Origin: Halomicronema sp. CCY15110
GTDB taxonomy: Bacteria > Cyanobacteriota > Cyanobacteriia > Phormidesmidales > Phormidesmidaceae
NCBI RefSeq assembly: GCF_016888165.1
Contig: NZ_JACSWC010000276.1
Span: forward strand, 1-35,059
Direction of reading: 5' to 3'
Length of the DNA stretch: 35,059 bases
Shown: positions 26,067-34,708 of the stretch, piece after piece
Layout of the letters: each line of letters begins with the position of its first letter
Position numbering within the stretch: the first letter of the stretch is position 1
The notes under the pieces: generated by a model
The model's database searches: none
What the model was told of the DNA's origin: nothing
What the model saw: only the letters and a program-made list of their open reading frames with translations
Position numbers and translations under genes: made by a program

Positions 26067-27362
26067 TTAGCTTTCAGCTTTGAAGTAGGCGTCTTGTTCA
26101 GCCCGCAATTTGTCACAGTGGCGGTTTTCCGGAAAAATTACGTCGTCGTAAGTCAACACCGTATCTTTCGCGACGGGCCGCTTCAGCTTGCAGCCTTCTG
26201 CTAAGCCCATGGGCAAGAGTTTTTCCGCCAGGGTGATGTCGCTCTTTTCGCACTGGCCGTAGGTCATGTAGTAGCCGATACCATCGAGAGTCGCTCCTGC
26301 CTCTAAGTCGATTTTGGCGGTGGCCACCACATCTACCATGGGTTTGCCCAGGGGTGCCATCACCGCATCTTGGAAGAGTGCGGCCCGAGCAAGGGACAGC
26401 GGCACCTCAAAGTGGCAAATGTGATAAGGGGTGTAGAAACTGTAAAGTGGTCCTTCACCGCGCTTGTAATAGTTCAGATAATGTTGATGCTTGGGGTCTT
26501 CGTTAGTCGCGTAGATAAAGACGCCCGCCGCTGGTTGGGCACCAACAACATAATCAACAATGCCACCTAGAGCTTTGAGTTGATCGACATCGTACAGGTG
26601 AGTCATGTCGTCAACATGTCCACGAAAGTCGTATCCCAACATGCCACGCTGAGCCACTGTCATACCAGTGGCGTTGGCGACGATCGCCTGCTCAAAGGAA
26701 ATCTTCGTCCCGTCAGCAAAGCTGGTCACCATGTAGGGAGCTTGCTTCCACTTCTCGGCAAAGCTTTTTTGCGTGGTGGGATTGCGGTAGCGATCTTGCA
26801 GCCCTTTGATGTTGCCGCAGAGCAAGGGAGTAAAGCCGATGCTTTTGACGTAGCGGTAGAGGTTCATTTCCACGCCGGGCTGGTCACCGTCGCAGTTAGA
26901 CAGCACTACGCCAGCACGATCAGCATATACCTTCAGAATCGGCCCAATGGTGCCGTCCAGTTCCGCATTCATGAGTACGACATGCTTGTGGTTCGCGATC
27001 GCCTCCATCACGATCTGCGTGCCAAATTCAATGGTGCCAGTAACTTCAACCAAGGCATCAATGTTTTCGGCTTTGCACAAGAGGGAAGCATCTTCGGTGA
27101 CAGCAGGTTGGCCCGCCGCGATCGCATCTTCTAATTCAGCAACCGTCCGCACCGCTTGAATATGATCAACCCCGGCTTCCTCGTAGGGGCGCTTAGCATC
27201 CTCTAGCCGCCGACTGAAAACCGCCACCAACTCCATCCCTGGGACAGAATTAATGATTTGATTGGCAATGCCTCGGCCCATAAAACCCGCACCAATCATG
27301 CCGACTCTAACCGGATTGCCGGCCTCGGCCCGGGCCTGAAGAGCGGTATCAACAATAATCAT
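26067..27362 (-). CDS. NAD(P)-dependent oxidoreductase with C-terminal SAF domain
   Basis: A 431-aa protein of the type described as predicted homoserine dehydrogenase with a SAF domain (COG4091). The Rossmann part carries GMIGAGFMGRG (21-31), and a central catalytic-type region follows. The C-terminal 90 residues look like a SAF domain (VATAKIDLEAGATLDGIG and KRPVAKDTVLTYDDV), a fold found in sialic acid synthases, antifreeze proteins and FlgA. The gene is last in an operon with rfbF, rfbG and an epimerase, 23 bases after the epimerase gene and with its own AGGAG site. That context argues for oxidation or reduction of a CDP-4-keto-6-deoxy sugar rather than of homoserine, but the reaction is unknown. 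Confidence 0.8.
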   Translation of the reverse strand: MIIVDTALQARAEAGNPVRVGMIGAGFMGRGIANQIINSVPGMELVAVFSRRLEDAKRPYEEAGVDHIQAVRTVAELEDAIAAGQPAVTEDASLLCKAENIDALVEVTGTIEFGTQIVMEAIANHKHVVLMNAELDGTIGPILKVYADRAGVVLSNCDGDQPGVEMNLYRYVKSIGFTPLLCGNIKGLQDRYRNPTTQKSFAEKWKQAPYMVTSFADGTKISFEQAIVANATGMTVAQRGMLGYDFRGHVDDMTHLYDVDQLKALGGIVDYVVGAQPAAGVFIYATNEDPKHQHYLNYYKRGEGPLYSFYTPYHICHFEVPLSLARAALFQDAVMAPLGKPMVDVVATAKIDLEAGATLDGIGYYMTYGQCEKSDITLAEKLLPMGLAEGCKLKRPVAKDTVLTYDDVIFPENRHCDKLRAEQDAYFKAES

Positions 27363-27385
27363 GGCAGCGCTCCTAAGAAATAACT

Positions 27386-27916
27386 CTAATCACTCAATAA
27401 GGGCCAGTTAGCGTCTTTCTCAGAAATCACGCTAGCTGGCAAAGGCCAGTCAATCCCTAGCTTAGGGTCACTGTACCGGAGTCCCCGCTCGTAGCCTGGG
27501 GTATAAAATTCTGTCACCTGGTAGACTACCTCGGCATTGTCGGTCAAGGTTTGGTATCCGTGGGCAAACATTTCAGGCACATATAGAGCCCGGCGATTTT
27601 CCGCTGTCAGTTCGACGCCGACATGTTTCAAGTAGGTAGGGGAGTCTTCCCGCAAATCAACAATGACGTCATAAATCGCCCCTTGGGTGCAGCGCACAAG
27701 CTTGGTCTCAGTGGCGGGTGGAACCTGAAAATGCATGCCCCGCTGGGTACCCTTTTTGTAATTAAAGGACATATTGCACTGAGCGACGACGGGCTTGAGG
27801 CCATGCTCTTCAAACTCGCGGGCACAAAACGTGCGGGCAAAGAAGCCGCGATCGTCTTTGCGCAAATCCAGGTCAATAATGTAGACCCCCTGAATTGCTG
27901 TTTCGTTAAAAATCAT
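27386..27916 (-). CDS. rfbC: dTDP-4-dehydrorhamnose 3,5-epimerase family protein
   Basis: A 176-aa cupin of the RmlC/RfbC family. RGMHFQVPP contains the catalytic base His62 and EVVYQVTEFYTP the tyrosines (Tyr132, Tyr138) used as proton donor. DDRGFFARTF near residue 21 is the substrate-phosphate binding block. The family epimerises C3 and C5 of 4-keto-6-deoxy sugars. Here the upstream genes make a CDP sugar, so the true substrate is probably CDP-4-keto-6-deoxy-glucose instead of the dTDP form; the symbol reflects the family only. The order cytidylyltransferase, dehydratase, epimerase also occurs, as I recall, at slr0983-slr0985 in Synechocystis. Confidence 0.85.
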   Translation of the reverse strand: MIFNETAIQGVYIIDLDLRKDDRGFFARTFCAREFEEHGLKPVVAQCNMSFNYKKGTQRGMHFQVPPATETKLVRCTQGAIYDVIVDLREDSPTYLKHVGVELTAENRRALYVPEMFAHGYQTLTDNAEVVYQVTEFYTPGYERGLRYSDPKLGIDWPLPASVISEKDANWPLLSD

Positions 27917-27953
27917 TGATCTTGGCTAATGAATAGACAGAGATTGAACACAT

Positions 27954-27988
27954 GCACGACAACATCGGCGATCGCCACGCCGTCGTGC
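27954..27988. promoter_or_regulatory. nested hairpin between rfbG and the epimerase gene
   Basis: GCACGAC (27954-27960) pairs with GTCGTGC (27982-27988), and between them GGCGATCGCC (27967-27976) is itself palindromic and contains HIP1. It may shape mRNA processing between two operon genes. No T run follows. Confidence 0.35.
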
Positions 27989-28018
27989 TGAGGGGGGTAG
28001 AACTACCAGCAACTGCCT

Positions 28019-29086
28019 CTACAGATTGCCATAACGTTGAATCTGGGCGGCCGTAAGTTTCTGCATGTCTTGCTCAGCCATATAGGCTTGATACCACTCC
28101 ACAATCCATTCTAGGGTCATGCCTAAATCTAGTTTGGGTTGCCACTTGAGTCGACTCTTCGCTTTCGAGCAATCCAGCTTCAAGTAAGTCGCTTCGTGGG
28201 GATTCACCTTAGTGTCTAATTGCCAAGAAGCACCGTCTCCCCAGAGCCGAGTTAGCTGCTCAGTAATCCAAGAAACGGGTCGAGCATCTTCATCATTCGG
28301 CCCAAAGTTCCACCCCTCTGCGTAGGTGCCCCCGTCTTCCCACATTTGCTCAGCCAAAGTCATGTATCCATTCAGCGGCTCCAGCACATGTTGCCAGGGG
28401 CGAATAGCATTCGGACTACGAATCAAGACCGACTCACCCGCCATGATGGCCCGCATAATGTCAGGAATCAGCCGATCTTCCGCCCAGTCACCACCGCCAA
28501 TCACATTGCCGGCACGAACACTCGCTAAACTCGTTGTGTGCTCGTCGTATTGCTCTGGACTAAAGAAGGAATTGCGATAGGCCGCAGCGACTAACTCCGC
28601 ACAGCCTTTGCTGTTGGAGTAAGGATCATGTCCCCCCATCGCTTCGTTTTCGCGATAGCCCCACACCCATTCGCGGTTCTCGTAGCATTTGTCACTGGTG
28701 ATGTTCACGACGACTCGGGCGCAATTCGTCTGACGCGCCGCTTCGAGCAAATGCACAGTGCCCATGACGTTGGTGGAGTAGGTTTCTACAGGATGCTTGT
28801 AGGAATAACGCACCAGCGGCTGAGCGGCCATGTGGAAAATGATCTCGGGCTGATGCTGGGCGATCGCTGCCTGCAACTTCTCCAAGTCGCGAACATCTCC
28901 CTCTACTGAGGCCATGCCTTCACTAACGTTAGCCACGTCAAACAAACTGGGACTGGTAGGTGGCAACAGGGAATACCCCATCACCTCGGCCCCAGCGGTT
29001 TGCAACCAAAGGGACATCCAACTGCCCTTAAAGCCAGTGTGACCTGTCAGAAAAACTCGCTTACCGCGCCAAAAATCAGCATTCAT
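28019..29086 (-). CDS. rfbG: CDP-glucose 4,6-dehydratase
   Basis: A 355-aa short-chain dehydrogenase/epimerase-superfamily enzyme that converts CDP-glucose to CDP-4-keto-6-deoxyglucose with bound NAD+. TGHTGFKG (14-21) binds NAD. Thr130, Asp132 and Lys133 in ITSDKCYENREW and Tyr156-x3-Lys160 in YSNSK are the active-site residues. VRAGNVIGGGDWAEDRL, a CDP-glucose dehydratase hallmark, is also present. There is no ribosome site at the ATG. It lies 202 bases after rfbF, with a hairpin between, and 102 bases before the epimerase gene. Confidence 0.95.
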   Translation of the reverse strand: MNADFWRGKRVFLTGHTGFKGSWMSLWLQTAGAEVMGYSLLPPTSPSLFDVANVSEGMASVEGDVRDLEKLQAAIAQHQPEIIFHMAAQPLVRYSYKHPVETYSTNVMGTVHLLEAARQTNCARVVVNITSDKCYENREWVWGYRENEAMGGHDPYSNSKGCAELVAAAYRNSFFSPEQYDEHTTSLASVRAGNVIGGGDWAEDRLIPDIMRAIMAGESVLIRSPNAIRPWQHVLEPLNGYMTLAEQMWEDGGTYAEGWNFGPNDEDARPVSWITEQLTRLWGDGASWQLDTKVNPHEATYLKLDCSKAKSRLKWQPKLDLGMTLEWIVEWYQAYMAEQDMQKLTAAQIQRYGNL

Positions 29087-29237
29087 AATGTCAAAAAAAT
29101 ATGGTTAGCAAAAATGAGGTTGCTTTGTAGAGCAAGACGGAAAACAAGATTCATTAAAACTCAAACCAATCTTTTACGTACTAGATATGACGATTTAAAT
29201 ATCCTTGTCGAACCTCTACAAAGCAAAAGCCCTCGGC

Positions 29238-29274
29238 AGAGGAGATTAAGTCACTCAGGCAATTAATCTCCTCT
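29238..29274 (-). terminator. 12-bp hairpin just downstream of rfbF
   Basis: AGAGGAGATTAA (29238-29249) pairs perfectly with TTAATCTCCTCT (29263-29274) around a 13-base loop. Read on the minus strand, it follows the rfbF stop by 14 bases and is followed by GCCGAGGGCTTTTGC, a weak T tract. It may partly end transcription between rfbF and rfbG. Confidence 0.5.
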
Positions 29275-29288
29275 TAAAACTGAATAAA

Positions 29289-30062
29289 TTACCATACCTT
29301 CCAAGGGGCTTCATTCGCATCCCAAAGTCTTTCAAGATACTGCTTGTCACGCAAAGTATCCATCGGCTGCCAAAAGCCATTGTGCTTATAGGCTGACAAC
29401 TCTTCTTTATGAGCTAGCTTTTGCAGCGGCTCTTTTTCCCAAGAAATTGAATCATTCTCGATGAAGTCGATCACCTGCGGATTGAGCACAAAGAAACCAC
29501 CATTAATCCAGGCTCCATCGCCTTCTGGCTTTTCTTGAAAGTGAGTAATCTTAGTCTGTTCTTTAGCCAAGGCGATCGCGCCGAAGCGGCCAGGTGGCTG
29601 CACAGCTGTCAGAGTAGCCAACGTATTTTGCTGCTTATGGAATTCAACTAGAGCCGAGATATCCACATTAGATACGCCGTCACCATAGGTAAAACAGAAA
29701 TCCTCATTACCAATGTGCTCGCGCACCCGCTTTAGACGACCACCCGTCATTGTCGTATCGCCGGTATCTACCAACGTGACGCGCCAGGGCTCAGCCTTTC
29801 CAGCGTGGACGTTCATTTGATTAAAGCGCATGTCAAACGTAACGTCAGACATGTGGAGAAAATAGTTAGCAAAATACTCCTTGATCACATATCCCTTATA
29901 ACCACAGCAAACAATGAAGTCTGTAATGCCATAGTGAGAGTAAGTTTTCATAATGTGCCAAAGAATTGGCTTGCCACCAATTTCAACCATTGGCTTTGGC
30001 TTAATAGCAGTTTCCTCACTTAAGCGCGTTCCCAATCCGCCAGCTAATATGACAGCTTTCAT
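29289..30062 (-). CDS. rfbF: glucose-1-phosphate cytidylyltransferase
   Basis: A 257-aa nucleotidyltransferase that makes CDP-glucose from CTP and glucose-1-phosphate. The N-terminus [20 protein letters not shown] is the nucleotide-binding loop of the family. [11 protein letters not shown] contains the metal-binding Asp128, and [12 protein letters not shown] near the C-terminus is typical of RfbF. Length is normal. It is the first gene of the CDP-sugar operon, and its promoter should be in the 725-bp region to the right. No ribosome site precedes the ATG. Confidence 0.95.
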   Translation of the reverse strand: MKAVILAGGLGTRLSEETAIKPKPMVEIGGKPILWHIMKTYSHYGITDFIVCCGYKGYVIKEYFANYFLHMSDVTFDMRFNQMNVHAGKAEPWRVTLVDTGDTTMTGGRLKRVREHIGNEDFCFTYGDGVSNVDISALVEFHKQQNTLATLTAVQPPGRFGAIALAKEQTKITHFQEKPEGDGAWINGGFFVLNPQVIDFIENDSISWEKEPLQKLAHKEELSAYKHNGFWQPMDTLRDKQYLERLWDANEAPWKVW

Positions 30063-30787
30063 ATGACCAAAGAACCACTAAATATCAACAATTAAACAAT
30101 ATGTGCGATAGCTCACACGTAAAGGTAATATAAATCCTACGTTGTTGCTATCGCCACCATATCTGTAACATCTCCCAAATCGGGATCAGCAATGCCTCTA
30201 ACAACTTCATATAAGCTTTATGATTCGAGCTTAGTATATGAATTTTGAGTGAGTACGTCCGTTTCGTCTTGGCTTCAAGGGCTGACCTACGAAAAATTAC
30301 TGAGTAACTGAATATAGTTTGGTGTTGGTTAAACGTGAGCTTAGTACAAGTTCGGATATGAGATATCTAGTCCCATTGGTTTTGTTGGAAGATTGACTAG
30401 TGCATAACCTTGGCATGGATGTGCCCCATTGCAGTTCACTCAGCATCAAGAAATATATTGGCCGAGAGTTGAGTCAACTTTAATACATCCAGATGAGAGT
30501 GACACAGGGGACTAACGTCGTTATTTATGACCAAGGCTCTGTCTTCATACGGGAGAACTAAATGGATAATCACTGTTGGGAGGATGCCTTCCAGTCAGGC
30601 TATTTCCTAATTAAACTAGGGCGAAGTGTCTTGCCCATCAGGCATCGTCGAGGGGCAGCATTGACGGACTCTCTAGCGTATTGAATGCGATCACACTAAA
30701 ATTCAAAGCTCTGCTAGTATTTTTTCATTAGAAGTACGATATATAACCGATTAAGACTTAAGTTCTAGTCGATACAGGGAATAATTT
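30063..30787. other. 725-bp divergent intergenic region
   Basis: This AT-rich stretch separates the CDP-sugar operon from the exostosin-like gene. I find no gene, RNA or repeat in it. It contains no GCGATCGC, and none occurs between about 29572 and 31260. Promoters for both directions must be here; none is convincing enough to list. An AGGGA ribosome site for the exostosin-like gene ends 7 bases before its ATG. Confidence 0.5.
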
Positions 30788-31840
30788 ATGTCTATTGTGG
30801 ATTTAAACGTGGATCAGCAACCAGCAGCCCAAAATCTAGGTACGGTCAATTCTGATGTATCCGCTGCCACAACGGTCAATCTGATTTGGCAGATTAGTAC
30901 AGACGGGTTGATTGAGAAGGATTGGATAGATTTCCTATTTTCTGAGTTCACAGTCAATCATATCGCTGACCCCAATTTCGACGTGGTGATAGACAATGCC
31001 ATTGTGATCACTCGCGGTAACCCCAAAGGCGCAACGTCGGTCAAAGATTATCTAGGGCGCTTTAAGCAACAAGGCTATCAGATCGGTGTACTGCACCTCA
31101 GTGATGAATGGTTTACATCACCAGTTGATTTTTACCTTGAGGCAGACTTTGTCTTTCGGAACTTCTATCGCCCCGATGTAGCTCATTTACCCCACGTATT
31201 ATTTGTCCCGGTGGGATATAAGCAAGGTCTGCACAAATACACCGTGGAGCGACCCATTAGCGATCGCCAGTATTACTGGTCGTTTGCTGGTCAGTTGGGA
31301 GGAAAAGTATCCCGGCGCGCCATGATGGAACAGGCCCAGAATATTCCTGGCGGCATTGCTTACGTTGGCAAAGGATACAACGACAGCCAGGATCTGAGTT
31401 TTGAGGGATATGTTGAACTCATTTGTGACACAGTCTTTGTGCTATCCCCAGCAGGCAATCGTTGCGCGGAAACCAGTCGATTTTATGAGGCCCTTGAAGT
31501 AGGGGCGATTCCTGTCGTTGAAGATGTCAGCAAATTCAATATCATCAAGCAGATTCTGAAAGAGATTCTTAAGCCGGAGAAGGCCAAGCAGCATAAAGTT
31601 TGGACTTTTCGCTATTGGCAAGATGCTATCTCTCTGTTGCTTGAGCCTAGCTATTGGACACAGGTATTCGGACCAGAGTTTCCTTGCCCCAAATGTTCTA
31701 ATTGGAAGCATCTAGCAGCCACACTAGCAGCAGTTGACATCGAAGCTGCGGCCAAAGAGACTCAAGCATTTTGGCAGGATTATAAGCGACAATTAAAAAT
31801 TGATGTTCGGACTATTGTTTTACGTCACTTCAGTAAGTAA
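30788..31840 (+). CDS. exostosin-like (GT47-type) glycosyltransferase
   Basis: A 350-aa protein with the C-terminal block of exostosin/RXYLT1-type glycosyltransferases: YYWSFAGQLGGKVSRRAMM (about 162-180) and FVLSPAGNRCAETSRFYEAL with VGAIPVV (217-244), where Arg and Glu side chains bind the nucleotide-sugar diphosphate. The first 30 residues are polar and not a signal peptide, so it should act in the cytoplasm. EFPCPKCSNW near residue 300 holds a Cys pair of unknown use. In bacteria such enzymes add sugars to surface polysaccharides. It starts a plus-strand set with two Gfo/Idh/MocA genes. Family confidence is good; donor and acceptor are unknown. Confidence 0.75.
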   Translation: MSIVDLNVDQQPAAQNLGTVNSDVSAATTVNLIWQISTDGLIEKDWIDFLFSEFTVNHIADPNFDVVIDNAIVITRGNPKGATSVKDYLGRFKQQGYQIGVLHLSDEWFTSPVDFYLEADFVFRNFYRPDVAHLPHVLFVPVGYKQGLHKYTVERPISDRQYYWSFAGQLGGKVSRRAMMEQAQNIPGGIAYVGKGYNDSQDLSFEGYVELICDTVFVLSPAGNRCAETSRFYEALEVGAIPVVEDVSKFNIIKQILKEILKPEKAKQHKVWTFRYWQDAISLLLEPSYWTQVFGPEFPCPKCSNWKHLAATLAAVDIEAAAKETQAFWQDYKRQLKIDVRTIVLRHFSK

Positions 31841-31953
31841 TCACTGGCAAGAATGATGGAACGTCTGCTAAAGTTTGTAGTTCTCATTCAGTTGCAGTTA
31901 GCTACTTTTTGAACAACATTGTCTAAAACTCTGATTGCTATTTAACAGGTGCG

Positions 31954-33081
31954 ATGGTTGAACAAAACTTAGTGCGGTGGGGCATTCTTGGCACCGGCTG
32001 GATTGCCGGACAATTTGCCAAAGACCTCCGACGGGTCCCTGGTGCGGCGTTGGCAGCGGTAGCTTCGCGATCGCGCGATAAGGCCGAGCAATTCGCCCAA
32101 ACTTTTCCCAGCTGTCGGGCTTATGCCAGCTATCAAGAATTAGTCAAAGCGATTGATATTGATGTCGTTTATGTGGCGACCCCCCATATTCGTCATTATG
32201 AAGATTGCTTGCTGGCACTCGAAGCGGGTAAGCCGGTGTTGTGTGAAAAACCGTTCACGATTAATCGCCACGAGGCCGAGAAGATTTTCGCAACGGCCAA
32301 AGCTAAGAATCTATTTTGTATGGAAGCCATGTGGATGCGCTTTATTCCCCTGATGCAAGAAGTACGGCGCATTGTCCAACAGGGTGATTTAGGGGATATT
32401 CGCTTCATTACGGCAGACTTTGGGTATCCGGTTGGCTTTAGCGCTGAGAGCCGTCTATTTAACCCGGAGTTGGGCGGCGGCACTTTGCTAGATCGGGGGT
32501 GTTATGCCTTATCACTGGCGGTTTATTTGTTGGGAAAACCTGAGCGAATTACCGGATTTGCTCATATGGGGCCAACTGGTGTCGACGAACAATGCAGTAT
32601 GCTCCTGCAATATGCCAACGGTGCACTCGCACAACTGGCTGCCACAGTGCAAACTTACAGCACGAATCAAGCGGTAATTGCGGGCACACGGGGACAACTG
32701 GTGATTAAACCACCGTTCTTTTATCCCGAATGCCTGGTGGTTCATCAATTTCCTGACCGTGAAACTCTAGCCGCGCCCCCCCCGGCGAGTTTACCCACCG
32801 ACTTAAAAGGGCGTTTGAAATCTACCCTGAAGACCAATGCTTGGTACAAAAGGCTCCGTCGATGGCGACCGACAGGCGGCAAAACGATGACGCAACTGGA
32901 TGGCGGCAACGGTTATCAATACCAGGCCATCGAAGTCGGTCGTTGCCTACAAGCGGGACTGTTAGAAAGTCCACTGATGCCTTGGGCAGATACGCTACAG
33001 GTGCTAGATCTAATGGATACCTTAAGAGAATCGTGGCAACTAAGGTATGCTCAGGATGATGGTGTAGCGGTTTCTGAATAA
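31954..33081 (+). CDS. Gfo/Idh/MocA family oxidoreductase 1
   Basis: A 375-aa NAD(P)-dependent sugar oxidoreductase. WGILGTGWIAGQFA (9-22) is the dinucleotide loop and CEKP (97-100) holds the catalytic Lys99. GGGTLLDRGCYALS supplies Asp180, but the usual catalytic His four residues later is Tyr184, as in dimeric dihydrodiol dehydrogenase-like members. The C-terminal beta-sheet domain has an Arg/Lys-rich loop near 285-310 (RLKSTLKTNAWYKRLRRW) that is unusual and could contact an anionic partner or membrane. It lies 113 bases after the exostosin-like gene. The substrate is probably a nucleotide or free sugar of the local pathway; this is inferred. Confidence 0.88.
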   Translation: MVEQNLVRWGILGTGWIAGQFAKDLRRVPGAALAAVASRSRDKAEQFAQTFPSCRAYASYQELVKAIDIDVVYVATPHIRHYEDCLLALEAGKPVLCEKPFTINRHEAEKIFATAKAKNLFCMEAMWMRFIPLMQEVRRIVQQGDLGDIRFITADFGYPVGFSAESRLFNPELGGGTLLDRGCYALSLAVYLLGKPERITGFAHMGPTGVDEQCSMLLQYANGALAQLAATVQTYSTNQAVIAGTRGQLVIKPPFFYPECLVVHQFPDRETLAAPPPASLPTDLKGRLKSTLKTNAWYKRLRRWRPTGGKTMTQLDGGNGYQYQAIEVGRCLQAGLLESPLMPWADTLQVLDLMDTLRESWQLRYAQDDGVAVSE

Positions 33082-33140
33082 TCCAGATAGCGCAGTATTA
33101 GGTCTCTTTCACGCAATATTTTATTTTTCAAAAAGGTTCT

Positions 33141-34268
33141 ATGAAAATCGCGATCGTAGGCTGCGGATTCGTAGCTGACTTTTACCTCAGTACACTATCT
33201 TTTCATCCTCAACTTGAATTGGTTGGAGTCACTGATAAACGACCTGAGCGCGTTAAGAAATTTGCCGAATATCATTCGCTACCAACCTATGACTCACTAG
33301 AGGAACTGTTGGCAGATCCGCAAGTAGATATTGTCTTAAATTTGACAAATCCCAGAAGCCATTTTGAAGTTTCTAAGGCAGCTTTATCAGCGGGCAAACA
33401 CGTCTATTCTGAAAAGCCCCTGGCCATGTCAATTGATCAGGCGAAGGAACTGGTTTCCCTGGCCGCAGAAAAGGGGTTGCATCTCTCCTCTGCACCTTGC
33501 AGTGCCTTGAGCGAAACAGCGCAAACGGTTTGGAAAGCACTGCGGGATAATGCTGTCGGCAAGGTGTATTTGGTATACGCCGAAATGGACGATGGGCTAG
33601 TGCATAAAATGCCCTATCAGCACTGGATTTCAGACTCAGGAACGCCTTGGCCTTATCAAGATGAATTTGAAGTGGGCTGCACTTTAGAACATGCGGGATA
33701 TTACGTTAACTGGCTCACGATGTTTTTTGGCCCTGCGCAATCGGTCACGGCCTTCTCCTCTTGTTTAGTGCACGACAAGGTGCAAGATGTTGTGTTGGCC
33801 CCCAATGATACCCCTGACTTTTCTGTTGCCTGTATTCAGTTTCAATCGGGGGTTGTGGCACGTCTAACCTGCAGCATTGTGGCAACCCATGACCATCAGT
33901 TACGGATTTTTGGTGAAGAGGGTGTCCTCAGCATTCATGACTGTTGGAAGTATGATGACCCCGTCTACGTGCAGCGAATGTTACGTATTCGCCGCAAGGT
34001 CTTGATGAATCCCTTTCGGCAGAAGTTACCCTTAGTGCGTAAGACCCCGAATTTTAAGACTCGGGGAGCGCAAAAAATGGACTTTTGTCGCGGAGTGGCA
34101 GAGATGGCCGATGCCATTACCGAAAATCGCTCCAGCAGAATGGCTGCGGATGTATCGTTGCACAACAATGAGTTGGCGATCGCCATCCAAAATTCCCTCG
34201 CTACGGGTGGGCCTTATACCCTGACTACGACCTTTGAACCGCCACAGCCCATGGTCTGGGCACAATGA
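33141..34268 (+). CDS. Gfo/Idh/MocA family oxidoreductase 2
   Basis: A 375-aa enzyme of the same fold as its upstream neighbour but clearly diverged. AIVGCGFVADF (4-14) binds the dinucleotide and SEKPLA (90-95) holds Lys92. GCTLEHAGYYVNW carries a Glu183-His184 pair in the usual catalytic position, so it keeps the histidine that gene 1 lacks. A basic patch (RIRRKVLMNPFRQKLPLVRK) near residues 280-300 parallels the basic loop of gene 1. It starts 59 bases after gene 1 and has AAGG four bases before the ATG. The two may catalyse successive oxidation and reduction steps, as paired members often do. Confidence 0.88.
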   Translation: MKIAIVGCGFVADFYLSTLSFHPQLELVGVTDKRPERVKKFAEYHSLPTYDSLEELLADPQVDIVLNLTNPRSHFEVSKAALSAGKHVYSEKPLAMSIDQAKELVSLAAEKGLHLSSAPCSALSETAQTVWKALRDNAVGKVYLVYAEMDDGLVHKMPYQHWISDSGTPWPYQDEFEVGCTLEHAGYYVNWLTMFFGPAQSVTAFSSCLVHDKVQDVVLAPNDTPDFSVACIQFQSGVVARLTCSIVATHDHQLRIFGEEGVLSIHDCWKYDDPVYVQRMLRIRRKVLMNPFRQKLPLVRKTPNFKTRGAQKMDFCRGVAEMADAITENRSSRMAADVSLHNNELAIAIQNSLATGGPYTLTTTFEPPQPMVWAQ

Positions 34269-34297
34269 ACGCGCATGTGACTGCAAGTTAGGCAGGG

Positions 34298-34708
34298 TTA
34301 AACCTTACTTTCTCGCACCATCTGAACGCCATGGATCGGACAATTGGGAACCTCAGCGCCCACCTCGCGGCGATACCACGTTTGATGGCAACTCGCCACC
34401 GGGCAGCGGTAGCGGGGGCTGGCCACCACGCCTGCTTTGCCTGGCAGGGGATGATACGTCCGAATAATGCTGAGAATTTCAGCAGCTGGTTTCTGCTCTT
34501 CAAGATAGAGTCGCAGCCACTCGCGGGTCGGCTCCGCGACGGACAAAACCCGGCGAATCTCGGCTTGCTGCGCTGCTGTGTCAGTGGTGGCATTCAGGGC
34601 GAGCTCCAGGCGATCGCCCATGGCGTTGGCATCGGGACGCTCTAGTAACTCAGCTAAATAAGGGCGGATCGCTTTTGCAGCTTGCAATACGTCTGGAGAA
34701 GAAGTCAT
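34298..34708 (-). CDS. hypothetical protein with zinc-finger-like C-terminus
   Basis: A 136-aa protein of unknown function. The first 90 residues are helical and soluble (VLQAAKAIRPYLAELLE, AEILSIIRTY). The last 35 form a probable zinc site: Cys102, Cys107, Cys123 and His126 in RYRCPVASCHQ and PNCPIHG. Similar small proteins occur in cyanobacteria, but I recall no name. It is convergent with the second oxidoreductase gene, 29 bases away, and has no visible link with it. Confidence 0.7.
   Translation of the reverse strand: MTSSPDVLQAAKAIRPYLAELLERPDANAMGDRLELALNATTDTAAQQAEIRRVLSVAEPTREWLRLYLEEQKPAAEILSIIRTYHPLPGKAGVVASPRYRCPVASCHQTWYRREVGAEVPNCPIHGVQMVRESKV

Noticed and set aside
26580-27134. 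184-codon plus-strand frame opposite the SAF oxidoreductase
   Set aside because: Shadow of a conserved gene with its own ribosome site on the other strand.
26067-27362. Assignment as homoserine dehydrogenase (hom)
   Set aside because: It lacks the normal homoserine dehydrogenase C-terminal layout, carries a SAF domain and lies in a sugar operon.
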